A stretch of DNA of 64,000 nt from Rhabdophis nuchalis. Its lineage: Eukaryota; Chordata; Lepidosauria; Squamata; Natricidae. Made by a program: the position numbers and the translations under genes. Positions 22,023 through 33,893 of this stretch are shown here, in pieces (position 1 is the first letter of the stretch; each line of letters opens with the position of its first letter). The DNA lies in assembly GCA_039707465.1 (NCBI GenBank), contig CM077645.1, positions 160,091,003 to 160,155,002 on the forward strand, in the 5' to 3' direction. The notes under the pieces are model-generated. The model was not told the DNA's origin, did not search any database, and saw only the letters and a list, made by a program, of their open reading frames with translations.

Positions 22023-22702
22023 AAGAAGACTAATGGAAAATTATACTGATACTGTACTACCTAGGGCTGAGAAATTGGGACAAAAATATCCCAGAAAAAA
22101 GCAGTAACAAACAATTTACTTATTGTCGCTTACAAAATGGCATGGATGTGTCCATAAAGTCACCAAGGCAGGTTAGCAATAGGTTGTGATGCTTCTTCTC
22201 GTGAAGTAGCAGTTGATGCTAAAGGTGGGCCTATTTAATATTGATTTATTAAACAATCCAGAAATAAAGGAGGAATAGGATCTGAACTTCACAGGTTAAT
22301 GATTCTTAAGTTACTCCTTTTTCAGTGCAGAGGAGTCACTATAGACTGGTTCTCACAGTCAGGTCAGGGAACATAACAGAGTGTCAAGTACAGTTTTGTA
22401 TCTCTAGTTGTAACAGCTTGTGTTCTGAGGTATCACTGCTGCTAGATGACAAGGACAAGAAGAGGATAGAGCCACTCTTAGCATTATCTCATATCTCTCC
22501 CTCAAGCAATGTCAATAAAATAGTGTAGCCCTTAAAACTATCATTATCGCCACCATTCCATAATACAATAATAAACCTATAAGGTTGCTCTATTGTTGGT
22601 GTGTTTGGTTTTAACTGTGCCTCTAATGCCTTGAAACTCTGAATGGTAGTGATATACTGTACATAATCAACCATACTAAATAAATAAAGGTTGAGTTAGT
22701 GG

Positions 22703-23268
22703 GATTACAATACAATAGCAGAGTTGGAAGGGACCTTGGAGGTCTTCTAGTCCAACCTCATGCCTAGGCAGGAGCCCTATGCCATTTCAGACAAATGGCT
22801 ATCCAACATCTTCTTAAAGACTTCCAGTGTTGGGGTATTCACAACTTCTAGAGGGGAATGGTTCCATTGATTAATTGTTCTAACTGTCAGGAAATTTCTC
22901 CTCAGTTCTAAGTTGTTTCTCTCCTTGATTAGTTTCCACCCATTGCTTCTTGTTCTACCCTCAGGTGCCTTGGTGAATAGTTTGACTCCCTCTTCTTTGT
23001 GGCAACCCCTGAGATATTGGAACACTGCTATCATGTCTCCCCTAGTCCTTCTTTTCATTAAACTAGACATACCCAGTTCCTGTAACCGCTCTTCATATGT
23101 TTTAGTCTCCAGTGCCCTAATTATCTTGGTTGCTCTTCTCTGCACTCTTTCCAGAGTCTCCACGTCTTTTCTACATCTTGGTGACCAAAACTGAATGCAG
23201 TATTCCAAGTGTGGCCTTACCAAGGCATTTTAAAGTGGTATTAACACTTCTCGTGATCTTACAAAGGC
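22703..23268 (-). mobile_element. CR1-like LINE, 5'-truncated 3' end
   Basis: On the minus strand the element runs from just upstream of the frame at 22777-23223 through a typical CR1 3' UTR ('gttggactagaagacctccaaggtcccttccaactctgctattgtattgta') to about 22703. The 5' part is missing, as usual for target-primed insertions. Confidence 0.85.
22777..23223 (-). pseudogene. C-terminal part of CR1-like reverse transcriptase
   Basis: The 148-residue frame begins MVRPHLEYCIQFWSPRCRKD and contains LERVQRRATKIIRAL, YEERLQELGM and RRTRGDMIAVFQYL. It ends with NQWNHSPLEVVNTPTLEVFK. This is the conserved region after the RT palm/thumb in CR1/L2/L3 LINEs. The catalytic YADD region and the endonuclease are absent because of 5' truncation, so it is a remnant. 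The opposite-strand frame at 22913-23194 is its shadow. Confidence 0.85.
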
Positions 23269-24814
23269 AAATGTTATAACTTAGAACTAAGGAGCAATTC
23301 TGGAGAATTTTAATATAATTTATGCACCATTCAGAAATATTGTTAAACAAAAATATTATGGCCTAGTGATATATATCTAGAAACAGTGTTCCATATCAAC
23401 TACCCATTCATAGTTATTTTCTTTCAGTAACCATACACATATAATTGACTCAAAACTAATTTTCAAAGAAATGAAGCTAAATACAGGTAATTTGACCCAA
23501 TGCAGCTCACATTGGTTTCCTCTGATCCATAGTTCTTGGATGTGCAATTTTATTTCTTTTAAACCATTTATTATCTATTTCTTCCTGTCATTTTATTTCA
23601 CTATAATGCTACTCTACGGTACCTATTAAAAGTTTTATCCATATACCAAATGTATTTTGTAACACAGATAACATTATTAAATACAGAAGGACTTGGGGAA
23701 AACAGAATGTTATAAAATTATATAAAAACAACTTTCCAGAACTTCTCTTAATCTGACAAAATATACTGATTTACAACTTCCTTTTAAAAGCTTTACCATT
23801 TATTAAAACATGGAATAATTAAAGGGGCTGAAATCTACATTTTTTTTCATTTGCTTCAGTTATTTTTTACGATACCGTACTGATAAACATCGTATTACCT
23901 AATTGCATGATATTTGAATGAAACTAAGTACTGTTGATTCTGGTAGGAGTTAAAGATATGTGTTTCCCAACATATGTAGAAGGCACCAGGTGACAGAAGA
24001 AATATGAGGTGTGTTGGCAGGGTGCCTACATAGTTTCTCTTTCTCTTCATCAAGGCTTCCTCCGTTGTCAGCATGGAGGAAAAACCTCCCCAGGAAGGGC
24101 AGTCAGAGAATTCCCTGCTCACCAATCTTTGATGATGAACTGGCTTTTCCCAAAGTCGCTGACCCGCTTATCACCTTTCCTGGAACCTGAAGACAGAATT
24201 GGCCACAAAGAACTACCAGAGGCACCAGAGGAGGTGAATGGGACATGGGGAGTTAAGGCTCAGCTCTTTGTTAGCTGCTCTTCTTGAGAAGTCCCAGAAT
24301 TTGTATTCTCATCCAAAACCAGAATCAATCACAGAACACACAAGCAGACTCTCACACACATACAGATGCACATACACACCTGCTATATGACTTACATTCC
24401 AAATGAGTCATTAGATAGAAGCCTGTTTCCTTTCTGCCTTGCTTTAGTGTCATACTGAATACCATGATGTATTACGGATTATAATCATTATGTTTCTTTT
24501 GGTACTCTGGTGTGTGTTCCTGTTTTCTTATGGCCTGGTTTATTTCAAGACAGCCATATCAGCACACACTCTTCCTTGCTAAGGAAACACAGCACAGGGG
24601 CAGGCCTCAAAGTAGGTGGAAGACTGGGAGAGAAGGAGAGAGTCCTTATATAAATTAACTGCTCCTTTCCCACACACTTTTTTCCTGTTGTCATTCACAC
24701 ATTGCTTATTAATTAAGAGTGGAGCCTGACAAGGCAAGGCAAAGATCCACTGCTGTTTACTAACCAGCCAAACAGCTCCAAGCTGCTAAAACCCAACAGA
24801 AGGAATGTGCTTCT

Positions 24815-24852
<38 letters not shown>

Positions 24853-25918
24853 ATCTGTTCACCTGCCTGCCTTGAACATTTTCCTGATTTGAAGTCAGGC
24901 TGTCTTCCTGCGCAAAGCAGGTGTAGGTAAGAGAGCCACTTTTACATCAGGCACAAAAATGGATGGAAGAGCACACGTAACAGTCCACATAAGATACTGA
25001 AAATGAGGGGTGGGGACAGCAATATTGTTACAATGATCTAAATAAGAAATGTCTCTCAATGAGCCAGTTTTCCATGGCTTGACAGAAGCCCTATAGACAA
25101 TTTGTAGATATCTAGACAGAAACGTTAAGAACACTTGAGCTTTTTAACACCCTTTTCTGGTTCTTTCTTTTTGTAAAAAATCTATGGGGTCTTTATATCC
25201 AACAAAATAGTATATTCGGCAGCAAGTGGCTGTAAACAAGTTTCACCTCCCAATTTACTTCAGGCTTGTCACTTCCCATCTCAGAGAATAACTAAGTTTA
25301 TAAAGATCCCCAGGCTTCTGGCCTTCTTAATCATGATAACTCTTATCAGAGTCCCAAATCTCTGAAGCAGCACATTTTTCTTGTCCTCCCCCAGGAAAGA
25401 CTGGTGTTTATAAGGCCATCTGTCGTAATTCTGTCAATTACCCTTTGGTGGACTGAGGCCATCGTGCCGTACAACCACCAAAGGGGTCAATCTGAAGGAT
25501 TTATTCCTAGGGCCTTGAAGTTTTGGTGTAAAGCTTTAACTTTCGAATAGAAATAACATGACATCTCCCTCCTTTCCGATCTGTTTTGGCATCACATTAT
25601 TCTACCATCATAATTCAGAATATAGAATCCCATTGTCCTGCAAAGTTCTAAACAACTCAGGAAGGCTTCAATTACTTCAACTGTAATAAGATTATTGCAA
25701 TGAAGAAGTCATGAATTTGCATGGAAATGGAGCTGAAGAAGATCTTTCCATATGTAAAAAAGGCATTGATTATGAGGATATAAAGTGCAACCTGTACTTT
25801 TTTATAGCTTGCATGTTTTTAGCTGTTTAGGGTTTATTTTAAGTTGCTGGTTTCAGTTTAATTTGTTTTAAAAATATTAATTTTAGTCACTTTGGGAAAC
25901 CATAGTTTTTTTGTGTGT
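23269..25918. other. Unique sequence with a (GCCT)n tract
   Basis: No gene recognised. A (TGCC/GCCT)n microsatellite lies at about 24815-24852, with short CA-rich sequence near 24353-24378. The rest is unique AT-rich DNA. Confidence 0.4.
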
Positions 25919-26065
25919 ATATAATAATAAATAATAATAATAATAAAGTTGCATTTATTGACCGCACCCTCTCCCCACAGGGACTCGGGGCGGTGCACAG
26001 GGAAATTAAAAACGAAAAATATACAAAATACATACAAATTAAAACGAATTAAACTCAATCAATCC
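25919..26065 (-). mobile_element. L2/CR1-like LINE 3' end with AAT tail, minus strand
   Basis: An (AAT)n tail at 25921-25947 is followed by 'ccgcaccctctccccacagggactcggggcggtgcac', the reverse complement of the L2-like 3' hairpin seen at 15860-16018. The inner border is uncertain. Confidence 0.65.
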
Positions 26066-27775
26066 TGTGCTAAAATCCCCTTAACTAAAAACATCCAATA
26101 AATATAGTATACATTTAAAAACCCATAGACAGAGAGACTACCCTATATACATGCACACACATACATACATACGTATATACACCTTCACAATTTATGGATC
26201 ACTGAATAAGGAGATTGTTTTGTGATGTAGAATAAGAATGGAATGGCTGTCCTTGGTCATGGTGAAAAGGGTTTGCTTTACCAACATTAATTTAGATTTA
26301 GTTTTACTTTCTCACATTAGGAGCTAAAAGGTAGCCTTTCTGTTTGCTGCTTTAGATCCAAAGCTACATCCAACTGGGAATGTGCAAATTAGATAAAATA
26401 TACTCTGTTCAAACTTTTGGCTTTGGGATATTCAGGTTGATTTCTGATCTAGGAGGTCTCCTTTCATGGAATTTCTCCTTTGAGAGACATTGGCAAGACC
26501 ACGCTGTAATCAAATGCTCAATTCAAAAAGCACAGCAGGAAAGGCCAGACTTCTCTGAAGATGCCTGTGATGGTGTGAAGATGCTCAGTATTTTAAACAT
26601 TAGAGAAAAGAATATTCGGATCTCTCTTACAATGGATAATTCAACCTTCTCCTTCTCTTCAGTGCTCATCTATTCTTCCAGCAATGGGTGGGAATGCTAA
26701 CAGAAGCTTACAATTCCTTTCAAAGCAGAATCTGCAGTGCAATTCTTCGCTATTTTATGTTACACCATCCTTTCCTCAGAATGGTGTCTTTTGAGGACTT
26801 ACACATCTTTCGGCTGCCAAGAACATTGCTGGCAGTAACTTTCCGTAAACATAATTTGGCTCTTCCCTGCAAATCAAAGGTACCACAACTCCATTCCCAG
26901 CTCCTTCTCTAAAAAGCTGTGAGGAGGAATGAAATATTTTAGGGAAAATAAATACTGAAGACAGACAAGCAGGAGATAGAACGTAAGTATGGATGGAAGG
27001 CAAAAGCCTGCCTGGAATCAGTGCCAGCTTCAGAGTATATAGGGTGCCTCTAGGCTATGTAGACTGATAGTGCCACCTCCCACCCTTGCAAAAATTTGAA
27101 TTTTTTGAATAATTCAGAAGGAAGGATTGCATGCTGGGATAATTTATGAGGCTAGGAATGAAAAGGTGCTGCTGAGATTAATAGAAATGATGGAATATAC
27201 TGAATGTCCCCAAAATATTGCCTTTGGATCTAGTCTTTCTAAATGTTGTCCTTTACAGCAATCACTTCCAGGAAGTGGTCTTATCTCCGGCAACCCTCTA
27301 AACTCTGGGATTTCCCCTGAACCCAGGGTCTCATAAGTATTCCAAATCAGAATACATGTTATGGAAAAGCAAAATAAAAGGAAGGAAATTCAGCTCATCT
27401 AACTTAACTATCACCCAGCTAAAGTTCATGGTCTCCTCAGTTCAAAGAAAGCACTCCAAAGCCTCTACCAACACCAGCTGCTTCTCTGAAAGAAAATTCA
27501 TCTTCAGATTTATTGGGAAGTAAATTTAATGGTTTTTAAATTATTTAGTCATTGTAAGGTTTTAGAACTTAACCTTAACATTGTCAACAATCAGTCTCCA
27601 CCTATATCGTTACCTGAGGTCAGCTTTTCTTCTTTTACAATATAGCCAATGCTTTTATATTCAGGATCCTTTTCTAGAGGGACATCCAGAGGGATACCAA
27701 TCTTGGAATAGGATTAATTCCCTCTAATTCCACAATGGTCTTACATCTTTTAGGATGTAAATGCATTAGAAATAT
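26066..27775. other. Unique sequence, nothing recognised
   Basis: AT-rich intergenic DNA with short CA/TA tracts near 26151-26180. The overlapping 75-106-codon frames have no recognisable domain. Confidence 0.35.
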
Positions 27776-27895
27776 TCTACCCTATCCTACTTTACCCTAC
27801 CCTACCCTATCCTACCCTACCCTACCCTACCCTACCCAACCCTACCCTACCGTACTCTACTCCACTCCACTCCACTCTATTCTACTCTTTATAAA
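27776..27895. repeat. (CCCTA)n-like pentanucleotide array
   Basis: About 120 bp of tandem CCCTA units, with CCTAT/CTTTA variants and a terminal run of CCACT/CTACT variants. The unit is pentameric, so it is not a vertebrate telomere repeat (CCCTAA). The frame over it is repeat translation, not a gene. Confidence 0.85.
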
Positions 27896-30310
27896 TATTA
27901 TGGCAACCTCTAAAAAGGTCCGATACTGAGTTTTAATTATACGTTATGGTCATATATGTTTATAATCTGACCAAAAAAAAAATCCCAGAGTATGGTTGCA
28001 CATTTTTAAAAGATGTTTTATCTGCTGCTAATTGTTTGGATATGTCTTCCTTTTCTATTCAGTATCACACATCTTTCGATGCATTTAAGAGAGGTGTGAA
28101 AATTTATCTTCCTCATAATCTAGATTGATTGGTGGAAGTAACTGTGAGTAAACATTGAGAATGGGGGTGAGTAAAACTCGATGGTAGTTTTATCTTGGTG
28201 CAAATCTTATTACTATCGGCACATAGCTAGGTGTTAGGTTGTAAATGTAAGGTTTCATATTTGTATAAGTGTTACTTTTATGGTGACTGTTAAAATATCC
28301 TGATATATCCCGATTTTATTGTCTTTGTGTAATGTTCACTTTTGTTTTAGCTTGAGTGTTAGCTTTAATTGTAGATGGGTTAGGTCTTAGTGGGGTTACG
28401 TACTTTTTTTAAAATAAATGTTTCGTTTGTATCTATTTGGGAAATTTGCTTAGTTGCTTATATTGAAAAGTGGCCATTGAAGAAATACTCATATTTTTTA
28501 AAGACAGACCATAATCACACAGGTTTATTCAAGCCCCCGTTAAACATTCCCTTAGGGGGACATCATTACAAAATCTTCACTTAGGCATTGTTTACAAATA
28601 CAAATGCATTTTATTTTGGGATAGACAGAATGGAGATGTAATCATCTCCTCTTTTTTTTTAACTTTAGGAGCACAGCAATAGAAAAGGGGGTATTTTTCA
28701 TGCTACTGTCATGAAAGTAACAAGGTCATTATCCTTGTTACAACCACATTATGTATTTCCTAAACTATGTGAAGAAATTGGGCTCAAATTAGCTGTCCGG
28801 AGTTGAATTAAGCAAGTTCATTCTTTTAATTTCCTATTTCTTCCTATTTGTCTTATCTCCATTCCCAGAGCTGAAATCCCTTTTTTGTGCTGTATTTTAG
28901 GATTATACAGATATCATTCATTAGAAGGGCTCCCATGTAACATCGTGGTAAAAGGCAGATCTTTCTCCAGCTCAGTTTCCAATCTTTCTCTTAGCCGTCA
29001 TGAAAACACAACCCAAATCAATCTCAGCCTCTTCATTTTTTGCGGGGGGGGGGGGAGAAGTATTTCTGGGGGGTCAGATCTATTCTCTTAGAGTGGTCCT
29101 GACATCTCTCTTTCACCCTACCCAGAATAATCCCACTTGCAGACTCTGCGCCGGCCTTCAATAAGGACAGTATGCCTTGTGTAGCAGCTGCAACAAGGCC
29201 TCACAAATGCTGGCTGACGAGAAGTGACAGCTCTGTATATCTCTCACTAGCAGTGACAGCTGACAGATGGATACCACTCACACACAGAAGAGGGGAAAAA
29301 AACCCCAGGATGATTCGCCAACATTACTCTCTGTTCATGGGGGCCACAGTTGATTGAGTGCTGCTCAGAATAATAAACCCTTCTCAATCCATTCCAGAGC
29401 CAGTTTGCTCCTAATGTCCTCATTCCCCCTCCCCCAAAAAACCCCACGTACTAGCATATAGTAAAACTCTGCTTTGTTGTTTTTGCCTTGCTTTGTCTTA
29501 TAGCAAAAAAAAAAAAAAAGGAGATGGAGAAGAGACTTTTTCGCTATTAGTCCTTTGCAGCTGCTTGTTAGAGAAAGGGAAATTCTCAGTAGCTAACATG
29601 ATCGTAGCGTGTGTTAGCGGTTTACTGCTTTAAAATGTCTCTGTTTCCCCCAATTGTATTTGTTATAAGCCGTGGTGCGGTGAGGTGTTTTGTTTTTTTC
29701 CCCATTGAACATTGGCCCATCTCTTAAAAGCGTTACTGGTTAGGTAGTCAGATTGCAGCCATCGGGAAAGGGACAAAAATGCATGTGGGTGCAGAAAGTA
29801 AACTGGAGCAGGAGGAGTGACGTGGCATCATTTGCATATAGCAAAGAAGAAAGAAGGAAGAAAAGAGAGTAGGAAAGGAGACTGTTTCTCTAATTGGGTT
29901 AATTTTCTAGCATATTTTGCTTACAAGTGTCCTTCCCCCCCCTCTTCTTCTCTCTCTCTTGGCTGCATTTCCACTCTTGCTACAAACTGCTCCATTATTT
30001 CTACCCCAGGAGGTAGGTTGTACTGCCAAAGTCATTTTCAGTAGGGAGAGAGCATGATTTGCTACTGCTCCCCCATCCCGACTTTTGAAAATACTGGGAG
30101 ATATCTCAAATCGAAGGCACATTCTTATGGCTGGAAGATCAAGTCTAACAAAAGAGAACATAACCAACGTTCCTTTGCTTCTCTGAGGAACAGAGTAAGG
30201 GTAGATCCTGTTAGCATCGAATGAAGCAGTTCTGTAACCCTCGCTTTCTCTCCAATGATTAATTTGCTCAGGTAGCAAATCTGATTACCATTGTCATAAA
30301 CAGTGAAATT
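27896..30310. other. Unique sequence with candidate conserved block
   Basis: No gene or repeat family is recognised with confidence. A G-run lies at 29042-29055 and an A-run near 29505-29519. The block at about 29540-29830 is complex and CpG-containing ('ctaacatgatcgtagcgtgtgttagcgg') and may be conserved non-coding sequence, which is speculative. The frame at 27946-28128 ends in SFDAFKRGVKIYL, which vaguely resembles the C-terminal tail of some LINE RTs but is too short to assign. Confidence 0.35.
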
Positions 30311-30649
30311 TAGTGGCTATGACGCTAGTCTGTCAATCAGAAAGGTTGGCAGTTCGACGGTTCGAATCCCTAGTGCTGTGTAACGGAGTGAGATCCCGTT
30401 ACTTGTCCCAACTTCTGCCAACCTAGCAGTTCAAAAGCATGTAAAATGCAAGTAGAAAAATAGGAACCACCTTTGGTGGGAAGGTAACAGCATTCCATGC
30501 ACCTTCTGCATTTAGTCATGCCGACCACATGCTCACGGAGACATCTTTGGACAGCGCTGGTTCTTTGGCTTTGAAACGGAGATGAGCACCGCCCCCTAGA
30601 GTCGGAAATGACTAGCACATATGTGCGAGAGGAATCTTTACCTTTACCT
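30311..30649 (+). mobile_element. tRNA-derived SINE (type D), near full length, about 340 bp
   Basis: The tRNA-like head starts 'gtggctatgacgctag' (A box) with a perfect B box, GGTTCGAATCC, at 30359-30369. A long unrelated body follows ('gtaacggagtgag...cccgttacttgtccc', 'gaaacggagatgagcaccgccccctagagtc'), then a (CTTTAC)n tail at 30637-30649. I recognise the body as an abundant squamate/reptile SINE but am not sure of its published name. The 82-codon opposite-strand frame is chance. Confidence 0.8.
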
Positions 30650-32330
30650 TAAAATGAATAGCCCCCCTTTGTACCTAAATTAGGGCAGCCTTTTGGAGAG
30701 GGCCACACTTTGCCTCTATGATGTCTTTATGAGGTGGATGAATCAATCTGCATCACTGAAGCTCTTAGTATCACTTCTGGAGTCTCCTCTGGCACTTCTA
30801 GTAGGTCACTGGAAATCACCAGGAGAGGCTTTTGAACTTGCATAATACATGCACTTAAGCATTGTCAGGCTACTGGAAGTGATGCCAAGAGCGATAACAA
30901 GCAAAGCAACAGATAAAGAAAAAAACTTGGCTGCTTGAAATCAGGAAGGTGCCCTGCTTGGCAAACCCAGATTTAAAGTGCTTCTCTTGAAGTTACATTG
31001 ATGCAAAGCATCATTTCAAAGCTTTGCAGAGCTTTCCTCACAGGGCCCAATTTTATATGTAGCCCAACACACGGGCTACCCAAAAGCACTTTGCCCACTC
31101 AATAAGTATTCAGAAAAGCAAGTGTCATGAAGCAGTTGAAACTGTACTGACAAAAGATAGACAACACTTTGCACTTTGATAAAGAGGTTGATTAATAGGC
31201 TTCTAGGCTTTTTGCAAAAATATTATTTTTGCAATTATACCAATGTACAATGTAGTCTAAGTCATAGGATGAACATGTTTTGTGATTTGAAGTAATATTT
31301 TTAAAAAACACTGAAAGCTACATATACTTAACTTTGAAAAATATAATTCTACAACTTCAGATGATTTGCACAAAATTTCCCCCTAAAGGAGTGTTCTTCT
31401 CCAAATGTCTGATGGACTCCTTGTTTCTTCTACATAAAGCATTCTTCTTCTCTTGCTCCAATTGTTCTGATTTTCTTGTCCAGTTACAACTCAGTTCTTA
31501 TCTCTAAATTCTAAGTTTCAAAATTGTATTTTTTTTATACTCTTTTTTTGAAGCTTTTGCATTTCTAGAAATATCAGGACTCTTCCTGTCATGGAAATGT
31601 CTCTCCTTGTTTTTAATTCTAAAAACCACTAGAGACCACATCAAAGAACTCTTAAACATGAAAAAAGCTAGTGAAAATCTGGTCTAGCTGTAGTACAGCA
31701 TTAGTATTTCTCAATGGGTAACTAGAAGTAGAGCCATATCTAAAGCAAGCATCTGGATCAGCATGAAATCTATCATATGCTCTAGCAATTTGGCACTCCA
31801 GATGTTCTACAAAGAAAAAGAATTATACCATTTTGTCTGAAACATCAGTTGAGTCAGATTACTGTATAGTAAACTACCATATGTTTTTAAGTTGCATTTC
31901 TAGCCTATGTGTTGGACATATTGTAAGCCACTCAGAGTCTTATAAACAAACAAACAAACAAACAAATAAATCTATGAATTTAGTTGTGAAACTAATTAAC
32001 TATTAAGCAATTAGCTATTAAATGAATAGTTAGATATCCAAAAGCACTTAACATCATAAAAGGGACAATGAATTAATGCTTTTTTCAACTGACTTTTTTT
32101 TCAGGCGGATATCTATTCTGGCTGCTCATATCAGCATAACCTATATTCACCAGCTACTTTCATAATAATGTACATATTTATGTATTAGCTATTTGGTCTT
32201 ATTTCTGTTCAATAACTGATAGCAAAAAGATTTGGATATGAAGGCTAGATTAGAATACAAACTCATAAACAAAAATTATCTCTTTTAAAAATTAAAAATA
32301 AAACAATTTTTGATTCCAGACAAGAACAGC

Positions 32331-32363
<33 letters not shown>

Positions 32364-33662
32364 ACACATACATATATGGGTTTAATCCAAACTACATTTA
32401 AACTATAGAATATATTGCAAATCCTGGAACAAATATGTGTCAGAACAAAGAAACAACTATTGAAGTTGTTTTAAGCTGGTCGTAAATAATATATCTGATA
32501 TATACTACAATGATGAAAAAATACATATTTTCTTATGAAACACAATTCTAGATGGCACACAACAGTTGCCTAAAACCAAATGTCACAGAATCAGAAAACA
32601 GAAGAAGGAAAACAAAATTATCTGATGCCACAACCACGCTCTTTTGACGCAGCCAAAACTACCATCTTGAAGCTCAATGCATCCCAGTGCATGGGGGAAG
32701 AGCCAGCACTTTAAGATCTTCTAGAAAGTTAAGAAGGTAGGATCCCTCTTACAAACAACCTCGTCCACACTTAGTAATCCTTGGTTGAAATGTAGTATCT
32801 TGCACTATGGAATGGCTTCCCATCGTCTGATGTTTTCTGATTCTGAAAAGTACTGCAATGAATCAAAAAATGCAAAAATGAGAGGAGGCAAATCTAGTTA
32901 GTAGAGATAATAATTGATTGACAATTATTCTAGAGTTGAACTAAATGGCAAGTGTAGCAAGCAAATTTAGGTATCTAGATGTGGAGGTAGAGAAGCTATA
33001 ACTGTTGTATTCTCCCTTCCACTATAAACCTTGGTTAGCCCCTTTCCAATTCCTATAAAATGTTCCAATTCTTGATTGTTGGTTGTTTCTGAGAAGTTTG
33101 AATGGGAATAGACCCTTTATACATTTGTCATGTCATCATGTCATCTTATGATCAGCATGTTATCTCATGATCACTGCAAGGGGTACACGAATCAGCCATA
33201 GCACAAAAACTGTAAATACCATATTCCCATTTTTGAATAGTTGAATCATTTATTCATAAGAAAATGAATTTTTTTAGGCATTAACAATAATCTTTCTTGG
33301 AAAATAAGATTTTCCAAAAGAAACACAGTGGTGATAGAATCAATAAAATCATTCTCCACCAACAAGAAAAAGCACACACTATGAAAGGCAATCACCTTAC
33401 ACATAGTATTGTGTAATCCCAGGACAGTTTGTGTCAGTCTAAAAAGCCACTCTCATTTTCAGGGTGCTGTATTTGGTCAGGAAGAACCAATAATTCAAGG
33501 CCTTGGAAGGAAATAGAAGCATTACATCAGGCTGTTGACAAAAGAAACATCAATCTAGCAAATTTGACATGTACAACAAAGGTAAAACAAGGTCTCTAGA
33601 GGTAACATAACTTGGCTAACTTTTTGGGATTCAGAAGCAAGATGAAAAGTGCTACCAAGATT
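30650..33662. repeat. Unique sequence with microsatellites and one L2-like tail
   Basis: Mostly unique AT-rich DNA. 31900-31972 ends 'gtaagccactcagagtcttataaacaaacaaac', like a short LINE/SINE 3' end with an (AAAC)n tail. 32334-32368 is (TG)n followed by (CG)n and CACACA, a purine-pyrimidine alternating palindrome. No gene recognised. Confidence 0.5.
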
Positions 33663-33893
33663 ACAGCTGTGGTGGTGCAGTGATTAGAATGCAGTATTAC
33701 AGGCTGACTATGCTCACTGCCAGGATTTCGATCTTGACTGGCTCAAGATTGATTCATCCTTCCGAGGTCAGTAAAATGAGGATCCAGATTGCCCAGGGGG
33801 CAATATGCTGACATTGTAAACTGCTCAGAGAGTGCTGTGAAGTGGTAGATAAGTCTAAGTGCTATTGCTGGGTACTATTGCTGTTAGACTGGC
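33663..33893 (+). mobile_element. tRNA-headed SINE (type A), copy 1
   Basis: The head 'gtggtggtgcagtgattagaatgcagtattacagg' carries an eroded A box, and 'ggatttcgatc' is a decayed B box. The diagnostic body follows: 'catccttccgaggtcagtaaaatgagga', 'gggggcaatatgctga', 'gataagtctaagtgctattgctg'. Other copies: 48912-49138, 55921-56158 and 62405-62645 (minus). Confidence 0.8.

Noticed and set aside
22913..23194. 93-codon plus-strand frame
   Set aside because: Antisense shadow of the CR1 RT remnant.
27776..27895. Interstitial telomere
   Set aside because: The unit is CCCTA (5 nt), not CCCTAA.
30359..30369. Possible tRNA gene (perfect B box)
   Set aside because: No cloverleaf can be drawn and a long SINE body and tail follow; same reasoning for the B box at 19261-19271.
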